A DNA stretch of 64,000 bases from Budorcas taxicolor (Eukaryota; Chordata; Mammalia; Artiodactyla; Bovidae). The notes under the pieces were generated by a model that did not search any database, had not been told where the DNA came from, and was given only the letters and a program-made list of their open reading frames with translations. Location of the stretch: positions 50,182,001 to 50,246,000 of the forward strand of contig NC_068926.1 in the NCBI RefSeq assembly GCF_023091745.1, written 5' to 3'. The position numbers and the translations under genes were made by a program. Positions 43,196 through 55,146 of the stretch are shown here, piece by piece (within the stretch, counting starts at the first letter, position 1; the number at the start of each line of letters is the position of its first letter).

Positions 43196-43655
43196 TTTTT
43201 AAAGAAAAAAAAAATCTCTGTTGAATTCTACTGTGCTCCATGGGCAATTAGAATTTTATATTCAGGGAATGCATGGAGATTTTTGAATTTCAGAAGCTTT
43301 TCATTTTTAAAAGAATTCTTCCTGCAGAAAGCAGAGGGGAAGGCCTGGTGGGTGGTTAAGAATGTGGACCAGGAGGCAGAAAGTGTGGTTGCAGGGTCTT
43401 TGTACTGGTACTTTGATTTCCAAGATGGCGGTCCTTGCTCCTGGGAATGGAGCAAGTATCTTACCTGGGTTATCTGTGTTGAGACTCAAATAGAGGCAAC
43501 AGAGGAAGAGCTGATGGGGAAGAGAAAATTCTGGGCTCATAGACCACAGGAGGGAGAAAGTTTACATCTTTGAGAAACACAAGGAAAGTTAATGAATGTG
43601 TTTGGAGAATGGGGCACTGATGGAGCTAGAGAGTTGAGCAGAGTCAAATCAGAAG
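43196..43655. other. Unique sequence
   Basis: A 139-aa plus-strand frame starting at 43154 begins inside MIR and shows no family signature; I do not call it a gene. Confidence 0.35.
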
Positions 43656-43664
43656 AACGACTTT

Positions 43665-43795
43665 AAATTTCTTTATTTGGTTGTGCTGGGTCTTAGTTGT
43701 GGCACGCAGGATCTAGCTCCCTGACCAGGGATCCAATCTGGACTCCCTGCATTGGGAGCACAGAGTCTTAGCCTTTGGACCACCAGGAAAGTCCC
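43665..43795 (-). mobile_element. CHR SINE, antisense
   Basis: 'CTCCCTGACCAGGGATCCAA'. A TSD AACGACTTT / AACAACTTT lies at 43656-43664 and 43796-43804. Confidence 0.92.
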
Positions 43796-44021
43796 AACAA
43801 CTTTGAACTTTATCCTCCATTCCAGTAGTGGTCATTGACATGGAGCAATGGCTTGACCTCCTGGACCATTCTGATTCATCCTCTACTCATGGTCCACTAA
43901 ACCCATGGTGCAAAGAAAAGGTATAATATGCAGGCAAAGAGAAGAATCAACAAAGTTTAGCAGGTGATGCAAGTTGGAGATTTAAACTATCAATAAGGTT
44001 TCTTCAAGAATTGTCATCCTC

Positions 44022-44341
44022 GGGGCTTCCCTGGTGGCTCAGTGGTAAAGAATGTGTCTGCTGATGCAGGATACATGGATATGGTCCCTGATCAGTCCCA
44101 CATGCTGGGGAACAACCAGCCCCTGCACCGCAACTGCTGAGCCTGTGCTCAAGAGCCCAGGAACCACAACTGCTGAAGCCTGCATGCTGTAGATCCCATG
44201 CCCCGCAACAAGAGAAGCCACCGAAATAAGGAGCCCATGCATAGCCATTAGAGAGTAGCCCCCTCTTGCCACAACTAGAGAAAAGCCTGTGCAACAATGA
44301 AGACCCAGAACAGCCAAAAATAAAATTATTAAAAAAAAAAA
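44022..44341 (+). mobile_element. Long CHR SINE (CHRL)
   Basis: A full long body from 'GGCTTCCCTGGTGGCTCAGT' to an A-tail. A 15-bp TSD with two mismatches (AGAATTGTCATCCTC / AGATTTGTCATTCTC) lies at 44007-44021 and 44342-44356. Confidence 0.95.
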
Positions 44342-44356
44342 AGATTTGTCATTCTC

Positions 44357-45126
44357 TGGGGCTGGGGGGTGAACAGATGCTCGTCTGCCTCTGGGGAGTT
44401 CACGCCCCCACTTTGCCACTGCTGGGGCCCAGGATACCACCAGTCACACTAGCGGTTCCTCTCCTTAGAAAAGACTTTGGAGGCACAGAAAGCACTTACA
44501 CAAGATTAGAACAGACTTCTGCTGTCTTCCTTAAATTTCAGTAAAGAAAACAAGAAAAAGCCAGCCAATGATGTATTCCCAACAGAGTGCATTTCTAACA
44601 CACTTTTTCTTTAAAGATGAATTATAAAGATACGTTTTGCAAAAGGTGATGATACTTTACTCCCAGACAAAGCCAGTACATCTTGCCTCGGGGCTGTTGC
44701 CTCCTGCAAGTCAGTTGCTGCTGTGTTGAGGGCTTCCTGCCTCGCTCCAACCTATCACTTCTGTCCCCCAGGGATCTGTTCTCTTGTTGACAGCTGCTCC
44801 TAAGTATTAATTTCTTATTTTGCATTTTTGGTTGCCTTGATCAGCGTGCCACATGTTAATGCCTTGTTCATCTCATGTGTACTGCATTCCATGTTTAGTT
44901 TAAAGTAAATGTTTGTTTTCTGGGGTGGTTTCTGTTTGAATTAAGAAAGTGGTCTTCTAAGGCAGAAAAGCAAAGGTGCTTTCCTCTTGAGAGTAAGGAT
45001 TCCATAATTGTCAGTTAGGGGCAGCATTTGCTCTTCCCTCACTAGACCTGAGGGATGTGGTTTATACTCCAAAAGTGTGAAGCTGTTTTGGAGTCAAGGA
45101 GAACTTGCCTCCTCAGAAATTCCTCT
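44357..45126. other. Unique sequence
   Basis: No repeat or gene is recognised. Confidence 0.35.
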
Positions 45127-45440
45127 GGGATTTCCCTGGTGGCTCAGTGGTAAAGAATCCCTCTGCCAATGCAGGAGATGCAAGTTTGATCCCTGGTCTG
45201 GAAAGATCCCACATGCCTGGGAGCAGCTGAGGCCGTGTGCCACAGCTATTGAACCTGTACTCTAGAGGTTGGGAACTGCAACAAGAGAAGCCCCCACAAT
45301 GAGAAGCCTGCACATTACAACTAGAGAAAGCCCGTGTGCAGCAATGAAGACCCAGTGAAGCCAAAAATAAAACATAGATAAATAAAAGGAGCCCATGTAC
45401 TGCTACTAAGACCTGGTGCAGCCTAAATAAATACGTTTTT
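45127..45440 (+). mobile_element. Long CHR SINE (CHRL)
   Basis: 'GGGATTTCCCTGGTGGCTCA' head, long body, and a double tail 'GAAGCCAAAAATAAAACA' followed by 'GGTGCAGCCTAAATAAATA'. Confidence 0.92.
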
Positions 45441-45599
45441 AAAGTGTATTCTTCACTCTAGTTATAGAAATAGTCTATAGAGTGTATTGTGGCACCTGTT
45501 TTCTTGCCAATCCCAAGAGTATGCTTTTTCTTAGAGAACTGAAAAATGGTTCAAAACAATGAAGACATTGTTTAACAGAGTAATTCCAACCACAGAGGT
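45441..45599. other. Unique sequence
   Basis: No repeat is recognised. Confidence 0.3.
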
Positions 45600-45955
45600 C
45601 TAAAGCATGACATAAAGGTCCCACACATAAACAAACGGGAACTAATTAAACTTAGAAGCTTCTGCAAAGCAAAGACAAGCATTAGCATAATGAAAAAACA
45701 ATCTACTAAATAGGAAAAAATATTTTCAAATGATATGATCAATAGGAGTTAATCTCCAAAATATTTAAATAGCTCATACAATTCAATATCAAAAACCAAA
45801 CAACCCCATTAAGAAATGGGCAGAAGACTTGAATAGACATTCTTCTAAAGAAGACATACAGAAGGCCAACAGGTGCATGAAAAGATGCTCAACATCACTA
45901 ATTATCAGAGAAATGCAATTCAAAACCCAAAATGAGCTATCACCTCACACTTTTT
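45600..45955 (+). mobile_element. L1 ORF2 3' fragment
   Basis: 'GCTTCTGCAAAGCAAAGACA', 'ATGGGCAGAAGACTTGAATA', 'CAATTCAAAACCCAAAATGA' are L1 ORF2 C-terminal coding text. Frames are broken. Confidence 0.88.
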
Positions 45956-45959
45956 ATAC

Positions 45960-46262
45960 TTTTAAATTTTATTTATTTTTTCATTTTTTGTTGCTCTGGA
46001 TCTTCATTGCTGCACATGGGCTTTCTCTGGTTGTGTGGGCTTCCCATTGTGGTGTTTCCTCTTGTTTCGGAGCATGGGCTCTAGGGTGCTCAGGCTCAGT
46101 AGTTATGACTTGCAGGCTCTAGAGCGAGCGTTCAGTATTTGTGGCCCATTGACTTAGTTGCTCCATGGCATGTGGGATCTTCCTGGACCAGGGATCGAAC
46201 CCATGTCCTCTGCATTAGCGGGTGGATTCTTATCCACTCTATCACCAGGTAGAGAGAAGTCC
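45960..46262 (-). mobile_element. Long CHR SINE, antisense
   Basis: 'GGATCTTCATTGCTGCACAT' through 'TCTTCCTGGACCAGGGATCG'. The flanks CTCACACTTTT / CTTACACTTTT suggest a TSD. It sits at the L1/Tigger junction. Confidence 0.9.
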
Positions 46263-46269
46263 CTCAGCT

Positions 46270-46445
46270 TACACTTTTAATGAAGGTATGTACATTGTTT
46301 TCTTAGACACAATGCTATTGCACACTTAATAGACTACACTATAGTATAAACATAACTTTTATACACATTGGGAAACCAAAAAATGTGTGGTTCACTTTAT
46401 TGCAATATTTGCTTTATTGCAGTGGTTTGAAACCTACAGTCTCCT
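46270..46445 (+). mobile_element. Tigger1-like DNA transposon end
   Basis: 'TTCTTAGACACAATGCTATT', 'TGCACACTTAATAGACTACA', 'TTGGGAAACCAAAAAATGTG' and 'TTTATTGCAATATTTGCTTT' are characteristic of the Tigger1 terminal region. Confidence 0.82.
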
Positions 46446-47215
46446 TGAGACCTGTAGTCCAGAGGACCTGTAGTCCTCTGGAATCTTCTGAGCAGGCACT
46501 TAACACAAGGCACCCATCCCATCAAATTATTTAATCTCCTCCATTTGAAAACACCTGATACCCGCAGGGGCTGATCCCATGCGGTGAATTTAGAAGACTG
46601 CCTGGCTATTAGGGATTTTTGTTTTGCTCAGAATACCCACTTCTAAGTGCAAATGTGCCAGCCAGTGTGGTACCTGTGTGAGTGAGTCATAAACGGAGCA
46701 TGGCTCTGTAGCTCTTAAACACTTCGCTGCAGGGCTCCACACTGTGCACCTGTCAGGACTATGTCTTTTCTGCCAGCAGCGTTTGAGCTATTTGAGCAGG
46801 TGACAGCGTACACCTAGTAGAACATATACAGGGAAATGTGCACCAAAGATCAGAATGTGAAATGCCAGGACTATTTAAACACAACACGTGGAAGGGCTGC
46901 GGGCATCTCTCTTTGAGAGGTACAGACTGAGAGGATCAGGTTTCAACGTGCAAGCTGCTGCATTAATAAGTCATGAGCTAACCAAGACGGGCTCAAGTGC
47001 TGGGCTGCACACACTTTGCTTCTGCGGCCCCTCCCAAACCCCATCAGGCTTCTAAACCTGCCACCCATCCCACATGCACTCCCATTGCTGAGGTCCCCTT
47101 GTCCTCCAGCAGGATCCCCCTCAGTAGGACTCCGGACTGGCTCTCTGTCCTGCATGGGCAGGTGGGCCACAACCCCTGTTTGCCCAGAGAAGTCATGGTT
47201 TCTGCGTATTGCCCC
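46446..47215. other. Unique sequence
   Basis: A short inverted pair 'GACCTGTAGTCC' ... 'CCTGTAGTCCTC' occurs near 46450-46480. No gene is recognised. Confidence 0.35.
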
Positions 47216-47226
47216 AGCATGACTGT

Positions 47227-47532
47227 GATGTTTTAAATTTATTTATTTATTTTGGCTACACTGGGTCTTTGCTGTCGCATTCGGGCTTTCTCTAGCTATG
47301 GTGAGCAGGGGCTACTCTCTAGTTGCAGAGCACGGGTTTTCATTGTGGAGGCTTCTCTTGTTGCTCAGCACAGGCTCTAGGCATGCAGGCTCCAGTAGCT
47401 GTGTCTTGTGGGCTCAGTGTTTGTGGTATGCAGGCTTAGTTGCCCCAAGGCATATAGAATCTTCCAGGGATCAAACCCATGTCCCCTGCATTGACAGATG
47501 GATTCTCAACTACTGGACCACCAGGAAAGTCT
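47227..47532 (-). mobile_element. Long CHR SINE, antisense
   Basis: A full long body. A perfect 11-bp TSD AGCATGACTGT lies at 47216-47226 and 47533-47543. Confidence 0.95.
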
Positions 47533-47628
47533 AGCATGACTGTTAATTGTTACTATTTTGCTTAGCAAAGTGTTAGCAAACCAATCTTGGGTCCACTCAC
47601 CAGACACTCAGCAAAGCCAATCTACAAA

Positions 47629-47885
47629 CAGTGGTTTGTGGTGAACTCGTGTTTATTGCAGGCACCAAGCAAGGAGAACAGGCAGCTCATTCCCCAAAGA
47701 CCTGGTCTCCCTGATAACTTTTTTTTCCCCCTTACTACTTTTAAAGAGTCTTTAAAGACAAAGTGAGGGAGAGGGTCACAGAGTATGTGATCTCTGCTTC
47801 TGGGCAGAGAGAACCCCATGATGTTAGTAAGCAAGACAACAGTCTCTTGGTGAGGGATATGGACAGGGAGTGACAACAAGTCTTA
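47629..47885 (-). mobile_element. ERV LTR fragment, family D, antisense, copy 1
   Basis: It opens near a reversed poly(A) signal (TTTATTGCAGG). It shares 'CCCCAAAGA', 'GTGAGGGAGAGGG' and 'TGTGATC' blocks with 51.3 kb. Confidence 0.6.
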
Positions 47886-48379
47886 CCTCCTCACCTCATT
47901 CATCCCACAAACTGGTTGAGTGTCTAGTCTGTTATGCTGTTTGCTAGATCCTGAAGCAGCAGCTGGCATCATCAGTTCAGACAACTAACATTTTAGCGAA
48001 TGAGACAACAAGCCAATAAATCATCAATATTATTTCAGATGGTAATGCTCATTTTGAAGGGCAGAAACCAGAACAAACTAGTGTGATGGAACAGTGGGTG
48101 TGAGGATGCACGCCTACCATGCCCCCTCACTCCCAGAACATACATCTCCCTCCTCTCTGCCTGCAAGTTCATCTCCTCCTTACCCTCATCTTGAAGCAGG
48201 GTAAGGAGGTAACATGGGCCTCTTCCCGGATAAAACAATTGGAGATTCATTCCCTGTGGATCATTACTCCAAGAGAAGAAGAGTGGGACAATCAGGAGAG
48301 GAGGTTGGGCTCTGCCCAGACTTCATATTTCTCATTCTTGAAGTCAAAAGACCTCCCTGACCACACATGCAGAGAAAGG
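47886..48379. other. Unassigned sequence
   Basis: No named repeat or gene. Confidence 0.3.
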
Positions 48380-48770
48380 CTCCTTGGAGGTCAAAAGGGG
48401 AGTGATGCTAAGTGATACTAACTACCCATAGGCCTCTTTGGTGGAATCCATCTTGGCTGAGAGATGCATGCACACACAGGGAGGATGCTGAGATACATCA
48501 AATATGGCTCAGAACCAGGCAAGACAAAATGATTGGCCAAAGGACACAGGAAGAAATGTCCCATGTAAGTGATTCAAACTGCCACAAGGGTGCAACTCTC
48601 TCTGAGTATGCCCATGTGTCTATCTACAGATACTATACTCTTTTCTTTCAAATAAATACTTTGCTAGTTTCACTACTTTCTGTCTTTGTGGGAATTCTTT
48701 TTCTGCAAAGTCAAGAGGGCCAGGGCCTTGTCACTGACCACTGGTCTAGAGGCTAGGATTCAACACTCTC
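48380..48770 (+). mobile_element. Probable ERV LTR, family E
   Basis: A poly(A) region 'TTTCAAATAAATACTTTGC' near 48648 follows T-rich DNA. A downstream 'CCACTGGTCTAGAGGCTAGG' resembles a ruminant LTR/leader end. The boundaries are inferred. Confidence 0.5.
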
Positions 48771-48905
48771 ACTGCCATGACCCCACCCAATTTCTGGCCA
48801 GGAACCAAAGCCCTACCTCAAGTTACTGCAGGCCGAGACCACTCTTTCTCAGTTCTTGTGTCCTTCCTGATGACCCTGTCCAAAGTGACTGCTAGATCCA
48901 AGTTC

Positions 48906-49090
48906 CACAGACTGTCTGGCTTATGAACAATAGACATTTATTTCTCCCAGTTCTGGAAGCTGGGAAGTCCAAGGTCAAGGCACTAGCAGGGTAGATGGCA
49001 GCTGAGGGTCTCCTTCCTGGCTCACAGATGGTTGGGGCTGCCATGGGCACAGAAGAGGAGAAACTATTTTCCCTGCAGTCTTCCAGGTTG
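48906..49090 (-). mobile_element. MaLR-type LTR fragment, antisense
   Basis: 'CAATAGACATTTATTTCTCC', 'CAGTTCTGGAAGCTGGGAAG', 'TCCAAGGTCAAGGCACTAGC' are the reversed MaLR 3' end. Confidence 0.75.
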
Positions 49091-49147
49091 AGACCAGAGT
49101 TGATGCTCCATCACATTTAGATTTTTGATTGGTATCTTGGACAGTCT

Positions 49148-49363
49148 CTTGCTTCCCCACTGGCTCAGCGGTAAAGAATCCGCCTGCAATGCAGAAGCCA
49201 AAGGAGACACAAGTTTGATCCCTGGGTCAGGAAGACACCCTGGAGGAGAACATGGCAACCCACTCCAGTATTCCTGCCTGGAGAATCCCATGTACAGAGG
49301 AACCTGGCAAGCTACAGTCCACAGGATCGTGAAGAGTTGGACATGATTGAAGCAACTTAGCAT
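49148..49363 (+). mobile_element. Bov-tA SINE
   Basis: 'CTTCCCCACTGGCTCAGCGG' head; complete body to 'GATTGAAGCAACTTAGCATG'. The flanks share TTGGACA. Confidence 0.92.
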
Positions 49364-50587
49364 GCACTTTGGACATTTTTCACCCGATGGTAGAAGACAG
49401 GCAGTCCTGGGCTGGCTAAAAGTTTTCAATCAGGGAAAGGGTGGATTATCCTCTGAACACATGTTTTTTTAAAGTGTTTTGATCACATCCCAGGAGCTGT
49501 TCCATCAACAGAACCACTGCTTCTGTGTTTCTTCCTCCCTTTTTTCCTCCTCCTTTTGGTAAAGATTTTTCATTAATGGAGTGATCACTCTGTGGAGGGA
49601 ATACAGTTATGAGAAATCTCAGCTTACTTAACATCTATCTTTGAAAGTTCAAAATATTACCTCAAATGCTCTCTTTTAATCTTTTTGATTTTTCCTTTGA
49701 GTAGATATGTTTCCCCTAGGCTGAATGCATAAAAAGTTTCCTTAAGACGTTGAAGATTTGCAGATACAAGCAATATGTCAATATCTCCCTAGTCTTACTA
49801 CACATTTGCCTTAAAGGTCCCTTTTGTATTTGTTTTTAAATAATCTGAGATCATGTTGGCCTGCAGAATGGGCCGGGTCCTTGTTCTGCTTCTTATATAA
49901 AGTGGGATATGGGGGCTTCACCAAGGACACATACTAGGAAGGATTATAAAGACACTCTGAAGAGTGAGGCTGAAACCAAGCAGGACCCTGTAGTGATGGT
50001 TTGACAAATCTGTGAATAGACTAAAAATACAATGAGTTGTAGACTTTAATGGATTAATCTGAGTATGTAAATTATGTTTCAAGAAAGCTATTAAAAGAAA
50101 ACAGACAAGGAAAGGAAAGAATCGAATATGGAGCAGTGAGATGGGGAAAAAATCAAGCAGAACCTTGGCCAGTGCATTCTGCAAGCATTGAACCATCTAC
50201 CCACTGCCACACCATCATATGCTAAGGCATCAAGGAAGACAAAGATGTGAATCTTCCCCCAAACACACAGGCTCCCAAGAGTACAGACCCCTTATCCAAC
50301 AGTGAGTCCACCCAGGTAAGAGTGGGATGGAGATAACTGGGAGGCAACACAGCAGATCAGAGGATGGAGTGATGAACTCTGCTCTGGGGAGGGGAAAGCA
50401 GAAAGGACTCCCAGCAGAGATCATGCCTGAGGGGGCTCTGCAGGCTGTGAGCATCCCAATCGCAAAGTGATGGCAACAGGAAGTAGCAGGGTCCATTGCA
50501 GATGGTGTGAGGAACAGGGGAGGGGGAGTGGGGAGCAGGAGAGTCGTGTGAGCTGCCACCACCAAGGGCTTCATCTACCAAGATAAG
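49364..50587. other. Unique sequence
   Basis: About 1.2 kb without a nameable repeat and without a coding signature. 'GATGGTTTGACAAATCTGTG' near 49996 may be old LINE text. Confidence 0.35.
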
Positions 50588-50795
50588 AGGGGTATCTGGT
50601 GGTCCAGCGGTTAAGACTTCACCTGCCAACACAGGGGCTGCAGGTTTAATCCCTGCTCGGGGAACTAGGATCCCACATGCTTCAGGGCCAAAAGCCCCCA
50701 ACATAAGACAGAAATACTGTAACAAATACTGTAACAAATTCAACAAAGACTTTTAAGATGGTCCACATTAAAAAATAATCTTAAAAAAAAAAAAG
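50588..50795 (+). mobile_element. CHR SINE
   Basis: 'ATCTGGTGGTCCAGCGGTTA' with a long tail 'AACAAATTCAACAAAGACTT'. ACTGTAACAAAT is duplicated in tandem near 50716-50741. Confidence 0.9.
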
Positions 50796-50864
50796 GCAGG
50801 GAGGGCATCTGATGATACTTAAAAAAAAAAACAAAACCCAGACCCAATTACATACTGCTCATCT

Positions 50865-51064
50865 TCCGTGGTGGCTCAGAGGATAAAGCATCTGCCTGCA
50901 ATGTGGGAGACCTGGGTTTGATCCCTGGGTCGGGAAGATCCCCTGGAGAAGGAAATGGCAACCCACTCCAGTATTCTTGCCTGCAGAATCCCATGGACGG
51001 AGGAGCCTGGTAGGCTGCAGTCCATGGGGTCGCAAAGAGTCGGATACGACTGAGTGATTTCACT
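50865..51064 (+). mobile_element. Bov-tA SINE
   Basis: Little diverged: 'GGGTCGGGAAGATCCCCTGG' and 'AAAGAGTCGGATACGACTGA' are near consensus. Confidence 0.94.
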
Positions 51065-51065
51065 C

Positions 51066-51177
51066 TTTTGTTTATTGGCCACGCAGCACACAGGGTCTTG
51101 GTTCCCTGGCCAGGGATCAAACTGGGAGCCCCTACATTAAATGTGCAGTCTTAACCACTGGACCAACAGGGAAATCC
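51066..51177 (-). mobile_element. CHR SINE, antisense
   Basis: 'TTCCCTGGCCAGGGATCAAA' and 'CTTAACCACTGGACCAACAG'. It directly abuts the Bov-tA on its left. Confidence 0.92.
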
Positions 51178-51259
51178 TTTTTCTTCCCCATGTGTAGAGC
51201 TCCTTGTGGCCTTTAGACTAGAAATGCAGCATCAGCTCTCTGGTTCTCAGTCTTTTCTG

Positions 51260-51710
51260 GATTCAGGCTGTAAACGCAAGTCCATGTGAGGCCAAACAAA
51301 TGAGTCTGGAGCACAGAAAGGTTTATTGCAGGGCCGTGAAAGGAGACGGATGGCTCATGCCCTTAAAAAGCCTCAAGCTCCCCAAAGATTTGGCAAGACA
51401 CTTTTTAAAAAAGCCAAGTGAGGAGAGGGAGGGTATTACAGGGTCTGTGATCAGTTTATCCACAATTCTCTGATCGGCAGATGGTGTGGTAACAGGTGGT
51501 GTCACATTATCAGTCTTTAGGCTCCAGGAGGCCTGGGGCTATGTGCTCAGGGTCATCAGGTAGTTAACATCTTCTATTTAATGAAGACTTTTCACATCTG
51601 TAAAACAACTCGGGAAATGGGCATCAAATACTGTTATCTAGGCAATTCAGAGCAGAAGAACCTGGGGGAAAAGCCTGCCCTCCACCAAGGCACCATGCCG
51701 TCCTGCTCGG
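51260..51710 (-). mobile_element. ERV LTR, family D, antisense, copy 2
   Basis: A reversed poly(A) region 'AGGTTTATTGCAGGGCC' near 51320, then blocks shared with 47.6 kb ('GTGAGGAGAGGGAGGG', 'GTCTGTGATC'). The far edge is uncertain. Confidence 0.6.
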
Positions 51711-52405
51711 TTATAAGACTAGAACTAACCCATCAGGTCTTCCAGCTCGTGACTCGTCCTTCAGATCTTGGGCTTGGCCATCTCTATAATTGTGTGAGCC
51801 AATTCCTTATCATGAATCTCTTTATTAATATCTATATGTATATAAATATCTTGCCTTAATTCAGACTTCATTGCTCCCAGAATAAATAAACCAACAGCCA
51901 ATGAAATGTGAAGAATTATGTGTGATAAACAGGTGTTCCAGTGGGTAGGGGGCCAGGCTGTATGAACAGGAGGCTCAAGGGTGCCATTCAACAGGAGTAA
52001 AGGAAATGACATTCTAATCAGATGGCAAATGCCAGCCCTGGGTAATTACAGTCTGCCCCAGGTTCTTCTTAGACTATTAGTACTATGGGGAGTAGTTTGC
52101 ATCTAAATTAAAATTGGACTTCAAAGAGGCTGGATGAGCTTGCATGTCTAAAGACAGAAAAATGTGACAGACAGGTCACTAATTACTAAGGAGTTCTATA
52201 CCAGTGGCTGGGGAGAGGGGGAAAAAGAAATGATGATAATAATAAAGCAGGTCAGGGCACCTGGCAGAAAGTACAGGAAAACATCATACGGGTAATCAGA
52301 AACTAACTTCTGTAATCCATTATTTTTGGTAATGTATATTGGATATATTATACATATGTGTGTGCTACATATTAGAGATATAATATACATGTCAGTGCTA
52401 TATAT
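51711..52405. other. Unassigned AT-rich sequence
   Basis: May include more LTR-derived DNA to about 52090. A TATA/ATAT-rich tract lies at 52330-52400. Confidence 0.3.
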
Positions 52406-52437
52406 GGCTTCCCTGATAGCTCAGTTGGTAAAGAATA
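52406..52437 (+). mobile_element. Orphan Bov-tA head (3'-truncated)
   Basis: Only the first ~32 bp of a Bov-tA (GGCTTCCCTGATAGCTCAGT then TGGTAAAGAAT) is present, followed by AT-rich DNA. Confidence 0.8.
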
Positions 52438-52469
52438 TGATATATATTATATGCTTTATCTTATGCTGG

Positions 52470-52686
52470 GAGCTTCCCAGGTAGCACTAGTGGTAAAGAA
52501 TTTGTCTGCCAATGCAGGAGACATGAGATTCGGGTGTGATCCCTGGGTCAAGAAGATCCCCTGGAGTAGGAAAAGGCAACCTACTCCAGTATTCTTGTCT
52601 GGAAAATTCTGTGGGTAGAGGAGTCTTGCAGGCCACAGTCCATGTGATTGCAGAGTCAGCACATTTAAGCAACTGAGCATGCACAT
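52470..52686 (+). mobile_element. Bov-tA SINE
   Basis: The AGTGGT subtype head 'AGCTTCCCAGGTAGCACTAG' and complete body. Confidence 0.92.
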
Positions 52687-52692
52687 ATATTC

Positions 52693-53391
52693 AGCTCAGT
52701 TCAGTGCAGTTCAGTCGCTCAGTCGTGTCCGACTCTTTGCGACCCCATGAATCGCAGCACGCCAGGCCTCCCTGTCCATCACCAACTCCCGGAGTTCACT
52801 CAAACTCACATCCATCGAGTCAGTGATGCCATCCAGCCATCTCATCCTCTGTCCTCCCCTTCTCCTCCTGCCCCCAATCCCTCCCAGCATCAGGGTCTTT
52901 TCCAATGAGTCAACTCTTCGCATGAGGTGGCCAAAGTATTGGAGTTTCAGCCTCAGCATCAGTCCTTCCAATGAACACCCAGGACTGGTCTCCTTTAGGA
53001 TGGACTGGTTGGATCTCCTTGCAGTCCAAGGGACTCTTCAAGAGTCTTCTCCAGCACCACAGTTCAAAAGCATCAATTTTTCGGAGCTCAGCTTTCTTCA
53101 CAGTCCAACTCTCACATCCATACATGACCACTGGAAAAACCATAGCCTTGACTAGACAGACCTTTGTTTGCAAAGTAATACTTCTGCTTTTGAATATGCT
53201 ATCTAGGTTAGTCATAACTTTCCTTCCAAGGAGTAAGCGTCTTTTAATTTCATGGCTGCAATCACCATCTGCAGTGATTTTGGAGCCCCCCAAAAATAAA
53301 GTCTGACACTGTTTCTACTGTTTCTCCATGTATTTCCCATGAAGTGATGGGACCAGATGCCATGATCTTAGTTTTCTGAATGTTGAGCTTT
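52693..53391 (-). mobile_element. BovB LINE 3' end, antisense
   Basis: About 700 bp from the CTGAA tail to a truncation after 'GAATGTTGAGCTTTA'. A minus-strand frame (52910-53293) retains the BovB C-terminal text KVMTNLDSIFKSR and VVMYGCESWTVKKAE, then shifts out of frame after RRLLKS. Confidence 0.95.
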
Positions 53392-53488
53392 ATTTACATT
53401 ACTTTGTGAATTAGTTATGCAAATATAGGGCTAAGTAAAATTTCAAAATATATAAGATGAAACTCTACATATAAAACAGTGTATTTGG

Positions 53489-53611
53489 GGGAATTCCCTG
53501 GTTGTCCAATGGTTAGAATTCCATACTTTCACTGCTGAGGGCCTGAGTTCAATCCCTCATCAGGGAACTAATATCCCACAAGCAGTATGGTACAGCCGAA
53601 AAAGAAAAGTG
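53489..53611 (+). mobile_element. CHR SINE
   Basis: 'GAATTCCCTGGTTGTCCAAT'. The flanks ACAGTGTATTT / ACAATGTATTT at about 53477 and 53613 are a TSD. Confidence 0.92.
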
Positions 53612-53623
53612 AACAATGTATTT

Positions 53624-54064
53624 TCACATCTTTTGGTAAAGTGTTTCTAGTACATATGTGCAATATATGTTATATTTAATATATGGTACTACTATGTGTA
53701 AAATATATAAGCAACACACAATTTTACATATATTTGCATATATATATTTATATTTAACAAACTACACATACATAGTCTTCTTTTACATCTCATTTCCAAA
53801 GTTTGTTTAATTTCTCCATGATAACTAAAGAAATCAGTTCACTAGAAAAAGTGTGAGTGAGCTTAGTAACCACACCACTTTCATTGAGGGCTTCCCTTTG
53901 CTATCTTGCTTAGGCATCCAAAATATTTACAGGGTCATGAATAAATAAACCTGTCCTCACCACAGCCTGACATGGCAGGGCAGGATGCTAAATACAGAAT
54001 CAACTTTAGCCTTAGAACCCTAAAAACTGTCTATTTTCTCTTGCTTCTCTAAAGGGGTACATGG
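53624..54064. other. AT-rich unique sequence
   Basis: No repeat or gene is recognised. Confidence 0.35.
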
Positions 54065-54188
54065 GACTTCCCTGGCAGTCCAATGGTTAAGAGTCTGCGC
54101 CTCCAGTCCAGGGGGTGCAGGTTCAATGCCTGGTCTGGGAACTAAGATTCTGCTAGATGCATGACGGAAAAAAAGAAAAAAGAAAAGA
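54065..54188 (+). mobile_element. CHR SINE
   Basis: 'GGGACTTCCCTGGCAGTCCA' and an A-rich tail with GAAAA repeats. Confidence 0.92.
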
Positions 54189-55137
54189 ATTTCTTGAACT
54201 GAATGAAAATGAAAATGCAACATACCAACTTAAAAAAAGAATTAAAATAAAATAAATAAAAGAGGCACAATTATGGGAAAGAGAAAAAATTCCTGCCTGA
54301 CTTTAGATCTGACCTGAGTTCTTTACTGATGATGCTTCCCCGTTTCCATCACTCATGCAATTCTGGGCATTCCCAGCGTCGTGTTCCTTCCTTATGGGTT
54401 TACCTTAAATCTTCTCATCTGTGAGCAAACAGGAGGGTTTGGAGGGCTTGATTATTCATTTAGCTGCATGGCATGACTGCCCTGCAATTGGAAAAATCAG
54501 CTTAGAGAATGTGTGAGGACTACTGAGCAGCGTATTTGCTGCTGAAACGAGGGTCCATTGAGGAGTTCGGGAGAGCCTTAAAGACCTGCCCTAATAAGGA
54601 TCACATCCATCTTCACCTTCTGCTCTATTAAACCTGGGGTATCGGATACCTGGAGGACATTCCGTGTGCCGGCTGCTCCTCTTTCCCACGTTCCCCAGAT
54701 CTCTGCACTTTATTCCTTGGGTTTCTCAAGATAGATGCCAGCCAGAGGCAATATTTACAGCTAATCCAGACAGCTGCTTCAGTGACAGGAATTACAACTC
54801 TCTCTCACTTCTGCCTGCCAGGGCTAGTCTTATTTGTGGGCCCAGACTGTCTAAAATTTATGTCTATTTCCTTTAGTAAATCTTTATTAAAAAGAGGCTC
54901 TTCCCTCTATATTCAGAGGGTGAATTCTTTCCGTTTTATTAAATAAATTTGTATAACCTACGTGTCGTGTGTGCACATCCCTCTTTGTGGTATGTGTGTG
55001 TTCTCTTGACTCATCCTTGAAGGAGTAGTAAACACATGTGGAAGGGGTTGGCCAGGGAAGTAGAAAAGGATCCAGGGTTCTAAGGCGGCCCCGAAAGGGA
55101 AGATTTTTCCTCTGTGATGCACCCTCTTCATGCTGGG
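54189..55137. other. Unique sequence
   Basis: No gene or nameable repeat. Confidence 0.4.
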
Positions 55138-55146
55138 TGGTTCCAC

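Noticed and set aside
43154..43573. 139-codon plus-strand frame
   Set aside because: It starts inside a MIR and has no recognisable family. No splice or promoter context supports it.
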